NCBI GenBank assembly: GCA_015487435.1
Contig: WFPU01000204.1
Coordinates: 1 to 12,550, forward strand
DNA from: Sulfurimonas sp.
Lineage (GTDB): Bacteria; Campylobacterota; Campylobacteria; Campylobacterales; Sulfurimonadaceae
Direction of reading: 5' to 3'
Length of the DNA: 12,550 bases
Part shown: positions 6,788 through 12,550 of the stretch, one piece after another
Layout of the letters: each line of letters opens with the position of its first letter
How positions within the stretch are numbered: position 1 is the stretch's first letter
Made by a program: the position numbers and the translations under genes
Notes under the pieces: model-generated
Database searches by the model: none
Told to the model about the DNA's origin: nothing
Seen by the model: the letters and a program-made list of their open reading frames with translations, nothing else

Positions 6788-7825
6788 ATGATTTTCAATA
6801 AATTAATCGGTCTTTTTTCAAACGATTTATCAATAGATTTAGGTACAGCAAATACTATCGTTATTGCAAAAGGTCGTGGTATCATTATCAACGAACCATC
6901 AGTTGTAGCAGTTAAAACTGAAAAATATGGTCATGCTCGTGTTTTAGCAGTTGGTCAAGAAGCAAAAGATATGGTTGGTAAAACTCCTGGCAATATTAGA
7001 GCAATTCGTCCAATGCGTGATGGTGTTATTGCTGATTTTGATATGACTGAAAAGATGATTAGAAAATTTATTGAAAAAGCACATGGTCGTTCATCTTTAA
7101 TATCTCCTAGAATCATTATTTGTGTACCTTATGGTCTTACTCAGGTTGAGCGTAAAGCTGTTCGAGAAGCTGCTTTAAGTGCTGGAGCAAGAGAGGTTTT
7201 TCTTATAGAAGAGCCTATGGCTGCTGCAATTGGTGCTGGAATAGAGATTAGAAATCCTCAAGGAAATTTAGTTGTAGATATTGGTGGTGGTACTACAGAG
7301 ATTGGTGTTGTTTCACTTGGAGGATTAGTGCTTTCAAAATCAATCCGTACAGCTGGTGATAAAATGGATATGGCTATTATCAACTATGTAAGAAAAAAAT
7401 ACAACTTACTAATTGGTGAACGTGTAGCAGAAGAGATTAAAATCAACATTGGTACTGCTGTAGCACTTGATGAAGAACTTATTATGGTTGTAAATGGTAG
7501 AGACCAAGTTGAAGGATTATTAAGTTCAGTAGAGTTAACGAGTGAAGATGCTCGCGAAGCTATGCGTGAACCACTTCGTGAAATTGGTGAAGCTCTTCGT
7601 GATGTATTAGAGCAAATGCCACCTGATTTGGCTGGTGATATTGTAAATCATGGTATTATTTTAACTGGTGGTGGAGCTTTAATTCGTCAACTAGATAAGT
7701 ACCTTTCTAATATTGTTAAAATACCTGTTTTTGTTGCAGATGAACCTCTTTTAGCAGTTGCTCGTGGAACTGGACGTGCACTTGAAGAGATAGATTTGCT
7801 ACAAGAACTTTTCGATAATGAATAA
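6788..7825 (+). CDS. mreB: Rod shape-determining protein MreB
   Basis: This bacterial actin homologue polymerises along the inner membrane and guides the elongation machinery for lateral cell-wall growth. The 345 residues show the actin ATPase motifs: phosphate-1 DLGTANT (17-23), IEEPMAAAIGAG (140-151), phosphate-2 DIGGGTTEIGV (164-174) and the adenosine motif ILTGGGALIR near residue 290. The N-terminus MIFNKLIGLF is short and amphipathic, suitable for membrane binding. AAGG overlaps the clpX stop region and lies 7 nt before the ATG. The gene is 9 bp after clpX and overlaps mreC by 8 bp, so the three are probably cotranscribed. Rod or curved-rod cell shape is implied. Confidence 0.98.
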   Translation: MIFNKLIGLFSNDLSIDLGTANTIVIAKGRGIIINEPSVVAVKTEKYGHARVLAVGQEAKDMVGKTPGNIRAIRPMRDGVIADFDMTEKMIRKFIEKAHGRSSLISPRIIICVPYGLTQVERKAVREAALSAGAREVFLIEEPMAAAIGAGIEIRNPQGNLVVDIGGGTTEIGVVSLGGLVLSKSIRTAGDKMDMAIINYVRKKYNLLIGERVAEEIKINIGTAVALDEELIMVVNGRDQVEGLLSSVELTSEDAREAMREPLREIGEALRDVLEQMPPDLAGDIVNHGIILTGGGALIRQLDKYLSNIVKIPVFVADEPLLAVARGTGRALEEIDLLQELFDNE

Positions 7826-8579
7826 AGAGTTATTTAGTTTTTTTATTATTTTTGTAGCACTTTTAATGGGTGCGCTTTATTATACAAACACTATTCAAGG
7901 GCCTTTTGTCACAGCTCTTAACTCAATTAAATCATCTTATCACAACACTATAGAATATACACAAAATACGATAGATAAACACTTTTTTCAAGCTTCTCAA
8001 ATTGAAGAATTAAAAGAAAATTTAATAAAATATGAAAATAATCATCTAGTGATGCAACAACTTGCATCTGAGATCACTGACCTGTTTGCTCTAAATCATT
8101 CAGAATTAAAATCTTTTCCAAAAGTACAATTAACTCGTGCAATTTCTTATGAGGAGTTTGGTAATTTAAATAGACTTTGGCTTGAAGTAGATGATTATAA
8201 CAGCTCTAAAATATATGGATTAATATATAAAGAGTTTGTAGCTGGAATTGTTATACCTAAAAACAACAAAGCATTGGCTCTTTTAAATAGAGATATAAAA
8301 TGCTCTTATGCAGTTTATGTAGGGAAACAAAAAGCCCCTGGTGTTGCTCATGGGAATAATGATGAAAATATAGTTATAGAATTTATTCCCTCTTGGTTTA
8401 AAATTGAAAAGGGGGATGAAGTCTCCACATCTGGACTTGATAATATTTTTTTTAAAGGTTTAAAAGTTGGACGAGTATTATCTGTAACTAAATCTCAAGG
8501 TTATCAAAATGCGATTATTGAACCTTATTATAATTCAAATGAACCTAGCTATTTTCATATAATTAAAAAGGTGCGCTAG
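7818..8579 (+). CDS. mreC: Rod shape-determining protein MreC
   Basis: MreC is a bitopic periplasmic scaffold linking MreB filaments to PBP2 and RodA. The 253 residues begin with one transmembrane segment (about 6-22, FSFFIIFVALLMGALYY). A region with coiled-coil character follows (about 55-90), then the beta-rich periplasmic domain. The MreC hallmark GDEVSTSGLDNIFFKG is at residues 199-214, followed by LKVGRV. The start lies within mreB (8-bp overlap) without a clear Shine-Dalgarno sequence, indicating translational coupling. mreD is not adjacent. The TAG stop coincides with the first bases of the inverted repeat at 8578. Confidence 0.94.
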   Translation: MNKELFSFFIIFVALLMGALYYTNTIQGPFVTALNSIKSSYHNTIEYTQNTIDKHFFQASQIEELKENLIKYENNHLVMQQLASEITDLFALNHSELKSFPKVQLTRAISYEEFGNLNRLWLEVDDYNSSKIYGLIYKEFVAGIVIPKNNKALALLNRDIKCSYAVYVGKQKAPGVAHGNNDENIVIEFIPSWFKIEKGDEVSTSGLDNIFFKGLKVGRVLSVTKSQGYQNAIIEPYYNSNEPSYFHIIKKVR

Positions 8580-8811
8580 TACATAAAATTCATTTATTGT
8601 AATTTTTCGGGCTGCATATTTTCTTTGAAAATTTGCGCTCCTACAAATTACGAATTTTATGCAAAAGAACCTAGCGTATGCAAACCTAATACATGATTAA
8701 GTACCTTTTAGCTATAATCGCATAATTTATGCATTAAGTTATATAATTTTCGAGCACTTATTTTGAAAAAATATGTAGCCGAAAAATTATAATGAATTAA
8801 CTTTACGTACT
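8578..8811. repeat. Long inverted repeat pair between mreC and carB
   Basis: Arm 1 (8578-8640) and the reverse complement of arm 2 (8752-8811) align. The first 33 positions from AGTAC to TTTTTCGG match without a gap at 28 of 33. The alignment continues through CATATTTT to a terminal GCTC. Arm 1 also has local structure: CATAAAATTC (8582-8591) pairs with 8652-8661, GTAATTT (8599-8605) pairs with 8645-8651, and ATTTTC/GAAAAT (8618-8632) forms an inner hairpin. The carB promoter candidate lies in the loop between the arms. The mreC-side structure may act as a transcript 3' end, although no T run follows. Confidence 0.65.
8713..8732 (+). promoter_or_regulatory. carB promoter candidate with dyad at the start site
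   Basis: TATAAT (8713-8718) in the context TTTTAGCTATAATCG is a good -10 box without a clear -35. Immediately downstream, GCATAA-T-TTATGC (8720-8732) is a perfect dyad over the expected transcription start and might be an operator. The leader to the carB ATG would be about 110 nt and would include arm 2 of the inverted repeat. A second TATAAT at 8788-8793, inside arm 2, would give a 36-nt leader. Confidence 0.5.
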
Positions 8812-8835
8812 TATTATATTTTCAAGAGGTTTTCA

Positions 8836-11800
8836 ATGCCAAAACGCACCGACATAAACACTATCCTTCTTATCGGCTCAGGTCCTATCATTATTGGTCA
8901 AGCTTGTGAATTTGACTACTCTGGAACTCAGGCTGTTAAAACTTTAAAAGAGTTAGGCTATCGTGTAGTTCTAATCAACTCTAATCCCGCAACAATTATG
9001 ACAGATCCAGAATTTGCAGATAGGACTTATATTGAGCCAATCAAAGAAGATGTAATTGCAAAAATCATCAAAGATGAAAATGTAGATGCTGTACTTCCAA
9101 CTATGGGTGGGCAAACTGCACTTAATGTTGCAACATCTATGTATGAAAAAGGGATGCTTGAGGGTATAGAGTTTTTAGGTGCTACTCCTCAAGCTATTCA
9201 TAAAGGTGAAGATCGTTCAACTTTTAATGAAGCTATGATAAAAATAGGTATGGACTTACCAAAAAGTCGTAATGCTTATAGCGTAGATGAAGCGATAGAA
9301 GCGGTTAAAGAGATTGGTTTTCCAGTAATTTCTAGAGCTTCTTTTACACTTGCTGGTGGTGGTTCAGGTGTAGCATACAACATGGAAGAGTTTAAAAAAC
9401 TAGTTCAAGAAGGTCTATCAGCTTCCCCTGTAAATGAAATAGAAATTATGGAATCTATGCTTGGTTGGAAAGAGTATGAGATGGAAGTTATTCGTGATAA
9501 AAATGACAACTGTATCATTGTATGTGCGATAGAAAACTTTGATCCAATGGGTGTACATACTGGCGATAGTATCACTGTTGCCCCTGCCCTTACTTTAACA
9601 GATAAAGAATACCAAAGAATGCGTGACGCTTCTTTTGCAATTTTACGAGAGATTGGTGTTGATACTGGTGGGAGTAATGTACAATTTTCAATCTGTCCAA
9701 AAACTGGTAGAATGATTGTAATTGAGATGAATCCTCGTGTATCTCGTTCATCTGCACTAGCTTCAAAAGCTACTGGTTACCCTATTGCTAAAGTAGCAAC
9801 TTTGCTTGCAGTTGGATTTACTCTTGATGAGATTACAAATGATATCACGGGTACTCCTGCTTCATTTGAGCCTGTTATTGATTATGTTGTTACAAAGATT
9901 CCTCGCTTTACATTTGAAAAATTTCCAGAAGCTGTAAATACTTTAAGTACTAGTATGAAATCAGTTGGCGAAGTTATGGCAATTGGTCGTACATTTAAAG
10001 AATCTATTCAAAAAGCTCTTTGTTCATTAGAGACTAATCTTTGTGGATTTAATGAGATAGATGCGGATATGGAATTTATAAAACATGAAATTCGTCGTCC
10101 TAATGCAGATCGTATCCTTTATGTTGCTGAGGGTTTTCGTCGTGGCATGAGTGTTGAGGAGATGTTTGATACTTGTGCAATTGACCCATGGTTTTTATAT
10201 CAAATGCAAGAGATGCTAGAATCTGAAACTACAATCACAGATAAAATTTTATTTGATGCAGAATTTATGAGAACTATCAAGGTTGATGGTTTTTCAGATA
10301 AAAGAATATCTCAATTAATTAAGAAAAACTCAAATCATGATGTTAGTGAAAATGATGTTTATGATGCTAGGAAAATTTTAGGTGTATCACTAGAGTTTAA
10401 TGAAGTTGATACTTGTGCAGCAGAGTTTAAAGCCCTTACACCGTATCTTTATTCAACTACAAACATTACCAAACTTCCAAATGTTAAAAATAGAACCTCA
10501 GATAAAAGAAAAGTCTTAATCCTTGGTGGTGGTCCAAACAGAATTGGTCAAGGTATCGAATTTGATTACTGTTGTGTTCATGCTGCATTTGCTCTTAAAG
10601 AGATGGATATTGAGTGTATTATGTACAACTGTAACCCTGAAACTGTTTCAACTGATTATGATACTTCTGATGTACTTTACTTTGAGCCAATTGATTTTGA
10701 GCATGTAAGAGAAGTTATTGAAAATGAGCAACCAGATGGAATTATAGTTCACTTTGGTGGACAAACTCCACTTAAGCTTGCAGATGGGCTTACTAAAATT
10801 GGTGCTAATATATCTGGAACTCCATCTGCTGTTATTGATTTAGCTGAAGACCGTGAACAATTTTCTAACTTTGTTATCAAACATGGACTTAAACAACCTG
10901 CAAATGGACTAGCTCGCAAAAAAGAGGAAGCTGGATCAATCGCGCAAGAACTTGGTTTTCCTGTTTTAGTTCGTCCATCGTTTGTTCTTGGTGGTCGTGG
11001 TATGAAGATAGTTTATAGCCAAGAAGAACTAGAACAATATATGGAACTTGCAATTTCTGTTTCAAATGAAGCACCTGTTTTAATTGACAAATTTTTAGAC
11101 CAAGCAATAGAGCTTGATGTTGATGCTATTTGTGATGGCAAAGATGTATATATCGGTTCAGTAATGCAACATATTGAAGAGGCAGGTATACACTCTGGCG
11201 ATAGTGCATGCTCCCTTCCCCCAGTAAATCTAACTGATGAAATGATAGCAAAAGTTGAGACTCAAACAAAAGTTATAGCACTAGGTCTTGGTGTTGTTGG
11301 GCTTATGAATGTTCAATACGCAATCTATCAAGATGAAATATATTTGATTGAAGTGAACCCTCGTGCATCACGTACAGTTCCATTTGTAAGTAAAGCAACA
11401 GGGATGCCACTTGCAAAAATTGCAACAAGAGTTATGATGGGGGAGGCACTAAAAAGCTCACTAGAATATTATGATAATAACAATATAGTTCACCAAACAA
11501 ATGATATATTAAAGCCCCATTTAAAAGGTCATCTATCTGTTAAAGAAGCTGTTTTTCCTTTCCATAAACTTTATGGTGCTGATTTAGTTTTATCGCCTGA
11601 GATGAAATCAACTGGCGAAGTTATGGGTATTAGTTCTAACTTTGGAATCTCTTTTGCAAAAGCTCAACTTTCAGCTGGAAATAACATTCCAACTGAGGGG
11701 ACATGTTTTTTAAGTTTTGTAGATACAGATAAGGAACACGCAAAAGAGATTGGTTCTGGATTAGTGAGACATGGATTTAAACTTGTTGCAACTAAAGGGA

Positions 11801-12093
11801 CACAAAAGGTTTTAGAAGAAGCTGGAGTAGAGTGTGAAGTTATACTTAAAATTTCTGAGGGTCGTCCAAATATTGAAGATAGTATGAAAAACGATGAGAT
11901 AGCAATGGCTATCAATACATCTGATAATAACACTTCTAAAAAAGATGCTACTGTAATTCGTCAAGAAGTACTAAGAAGAAGTATCCCATACTTTACAACT
12001 TTAAGTGCTGCTAGAGCATTAATACTAGCACTTGATGAGATGAAAGATGATTCATGGTCAGATGTAAAAGCACTTCAAGATTTTCTAGCATAA
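8836..12093 (+). CDS. carB: Carbamoyl-phosphate synthase large subunit
   Basis: CarB makes carbamoyl phosphate from bicarbonate, ammonia (from the CarA glutaminase) and two ATP, supplying pyrimidine and arginine synthesis. The 1085 residues (E. coli 1073) contain both ATP-grasp halves. The first half starts with GSGPIIIGQACEFDYSG (14-30) and has E297 and N299 in IEMNPRVSRSSA. The second starts with GGGPNRIGQGIEFDY (564-578) and has E839 and N841 in IEVNPRASRTVP. An oligomerisation region lies between them. From about residue 955 a methylglyoxal-synthase-like allosteric domain ends the protein. AAGAGG lies 6 nt before the ATG. carA is not in the window. The last 40 bp may overlap the start of the next gene. 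Confidence 0.98.
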   Translation: MPKRTDINTILLIGSGPIIIGQACEFDYSGTQAVKTLKELGYRVVLINSNPATIMTDPEFADRTYIEPIKEDVIAKIIKDENVDAVLPTMGGQTALNVATSMYEKGMLEGIEFLGATPQAIHKGEDRSTFNEAMIKIGMDLPKSRNAYSVDEAIEAVKEIGFPVISRASFTLAGGGSGVAYNMEEFKKLVQEGLSASPVNEIEIMESMLGWKEYEMEVIRDKNDNCIIVCAIENFDPMGVHTGDSITVAPALTLTDKEYQRMRDASFAILREIGVDTGGSNVQFSICPKTGRMIVIEMNPRVSRSSALASKATGYPIAKVATLLAVGFTLDEITNDITGTPASFEPVIDYVVTKIPRFTFEKFPEAVNTLSTSMKSVGEVMAIGRTFKESIQKALCSLETNLCGFNEIDADMEFIKHEIRRPNADRILYVAEGFRRGMSVEEMFDTCAIDPWFLYQMQEMLESETTITDKILFDAEFMRTIKVDGFSDKRISQLIKKNSNHDVSENDVYDARKILGVSLEFNEVDTCAAEFKALTPYLYSTTNITKLPNVKNRTSDKRKVLILGGGPNRIGQGIEFDYCCVHAAFALKEMDIECIMYNCNPETVSTDYDTSDVLYFEPIDFEHVREVIENEQPDGIIVHFGGQTPLKLADGLTKIGANISGTPSAVIDLAEDREQFSNFVIKHGLKQPANGLARKKEEAGSIAQELGFPVLVRPSFVLGGRGMKIVYSQEELEQYMELAISVSNEAPVLIDKFLDQAIELDVDAICDGKDVYIGSVMQHIEEAGIHSGDSACSLPPVNLTDEMIAKVETQTKVIALGLGVVGLMNVQYAIYQDEIYLIEVNPRASRTVPFVSKATGMPLAKIATRVMMGEALKSSLEYYDNNNIVHQTNDILKPHLKGHLSVKEAVFPFHKLYGADLVLSPEMKSTGEVMGISSNFGISFAKAQLSAGNNIPTEGTCFLSFVDTDKEHAKEIGSGLVRHGFKLVATKGTQKVLEEAGVECEVILKISEGRPNIEDSMKNDEIAMAINTSDNNTSKKDATVIRQEVLRRSIPYFTTLSAARALILALDEMKDDSWSDVKALQDFLA

Positions 12094-12550
12094 ACGAAGA
12101 TATAATACTTACACAAACCGACACTACTGTCGGTTTTGTATCTCAAAATCACACTAAATTATCAGAGATAAAATCACGCCCCACTTCAAAACCTTTTATA
12201 AAAATATATGCAAAATTTCATATAGATTCTCTGGTCAAGCCAGAGAATGACGAAAAGGGGGAGACCCGTCATTCCAAACTTGACACAACCAGTCATTCCA
12301 AACTTGACACAACCCGTCATTCCAAATTTGACACAACCCGTCATTCCAAATTTGACACAACCCATCATTCCAAATTTGACACAACCCGTCATTCCAAACT
12401 TGACACAACCCGTCATTCCAAACTTGATTTGGAATCTATTCCAAGAATACCTAAAAAGCACAAAAACCTTGTAAGACGTGCAAAAAAAACAACCTTTGTT
12501 GTAAAAAATATAGCTTTTAGAGTTACTACTAACCTTAAAAACTCTCAAAT
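12054..12550 (+). CDS. Sua5/YciO/YrdC-family gene, 3' truncated by window end, with in-frame repeat insertion
   Basis: After carB one frame stays open to the end of the window. It reads ILTQTDTTVGFVSQ (12105-12146), then SEIKSRPTSKPFIKIYAKF (up to 12218). That is the start of the threonylcarbamoyl-AMP synthase family, including the K-x-R motif IKSRP. After about 74 codons made of repeat DNA, family sequence resumes in the same frame from IPRIPKKHKN (12438) through LVRRAKKTTFVV and AFRVT. Family members make the threonylcarbamoyl-AMP intermediate of tRNA t6A37; short versions of this type may have another role. Compared with E. coli TsaC, the insertion lies after the strand following the K-x-R motif, in a loop region. 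The first canonical start is ATG 12054, inside carB and without a strong Shine-Dalgarno sequence. The homologous N-terminus would suggest ATA 12090. The gene could be functional with a long loop, or decaying. Confidence 0.75.
   Translation, partial: MVRCKSTSRFSSINEDIILTQTDTTVGFVSQNHTKLSEIKSRPTSKPFIKIYAKFHIDSLVKPENDEKGETRHSKLDTTSHSKLDTTRHSKFDTTRHSKFDTTHHSKFDTTRHSKLDTTRHSKLDLESIPRIPKKHKNLVRRAKKTTFVVKNIAFRVTTNLKNSQ
12223..12251 (-). repeat. Palindromic repeat unit, inverted, inside the Sua5-like gene
   Basis: On the minus strand it begins GTCATTC and ends GAATCTA. The 9-bp perfect arms ATTCTCTGG/CCAGAGAAT surround CTTGA, giving 29 nt. It has the same ends and loop as the other units but a different stem. 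On the plus strand it is translated within the Sua5-like frame as part of DSLVKPEND. Confidence 0.8.
12268..12438 (+). repeat. Seven-copy 24-bp tandem array ending in a complete palindrome
   Basis: GTCATTCC (once ATCATTCC) recurs at 12268, 12292, 12316, 12340, 12364, 12388 and 12412, an exact 24-bp period. Each of the first six units is a left half-palindrome followed by GACACAACC. The seventh (12412-12438) completes the hairpin with ATTCCAAA/TTTGGAAT around CTTGA. Copies differ only at an AAACTTG/AAATTTG position, the base before GTC, and one G-to-A change. In the Sua5-like frame each unit encodes the octapeptide RHSK(L/F)DTT. A second plus-strand frame is also open through the array, reading VIPNLTQP. 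Confidence 0.95.

Noticed and set aside
12115..12136. Intrinsic terminator after carB
   Set aside because: The hairpin lies inside the coding sequence of the next gene and has only a weak T tract, so I did not annotate it as a terminator. It is recorded as a finding instead.
12268..12438. CRISPR array
   Set aside because: The 24-bp period has no unique spacers; units are directly abutting near-identical copies and no cas genes are present.
12247..12474. Plus-strand frame of 75 codons with VIPNLTQP repeats
   Set aside because: It is made almost wholly of the 24-bp array, has no ribosome binding site and no family similarity. The Sua5-like protein runs in a different frame across the same DNA.
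12186..12548. Minus-strand frame with KFGMTGCV repeats
   Set aside because: It is the antisense reading of the tandem array and of the Sua5-like gene. The period without stops makes several frames open by construction.

Overview
The window looks like an AT-rich chromosome segment from a member of the Campylobacterota (Epsilonproteobacteria), most likely a free-living Sulfurimonas- or Arcobacter-like lineage. The main reason is the gene order fabZ-lpxA-clpX-mreB-mreC-carB, which I recognise as conserved in that phylum. Supporting this are TATAAT promoters with poor or absent -35 boxes, a long QueH with a C-terminal extension, and a Sua5/YciO-type reading frame after carB. The genus is inference.

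Layout. Positions 1-873 carry tRNA-Ser(GCT) and pyrF, both on the minus strand. Positions 874-1152 are a divergent intergenic region filled mostly by a 157-bp MITE-like element. Next come ppiB (+), a bidirectional AT-rich terminator hairpin, and a type II NADH dehydrogenase-like gene (-). A second divergent gap holds an 86-bp relative of the same element. From about 3081 to 8579 runs a plus-strand block: queH, fabZ, lpxA, clpX, mreB, mreC. Spacing is tight, and lpxA/clpX and mreB/mreC overlap. A 256-bp gap with a large inverted repeat and the carB promoters follows, then carB (3.26 kb). The final 500 bp hold the start of a Sua5/YciO/YrdC-family gene that runs off the window.

Functions. The genes are core housekeeping: pyrimidine synthesis (pyrF, carB), lipid A and fatty-acid synthesis (fabZ, lpxA), proteolysis (clpX), cell shape (mreB, mreC), protein folding (ppiB), respiration (ndh-like) and two tRNA-modification genes (queH and the Sua5-like gene).

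The most interesting content is a family of short palindromic repeats (GTCATTC...CTTGA...GAATCTA). They occur inside the two MITE-like elements and again near the right end. There an inverted copy plus seven 24-bp tandem copies lie inside the Sua5-like coding sequence and keep its frame open: recognisable Sua5 sequence continues on both sides in the same frame. This resembles the in-frame palindromic elements known from Rickettsia genes. A second notable point is queH, whose conserved N-terminus has no ATG, GTG or TTG start; the best-placed initiation codon is ATC.
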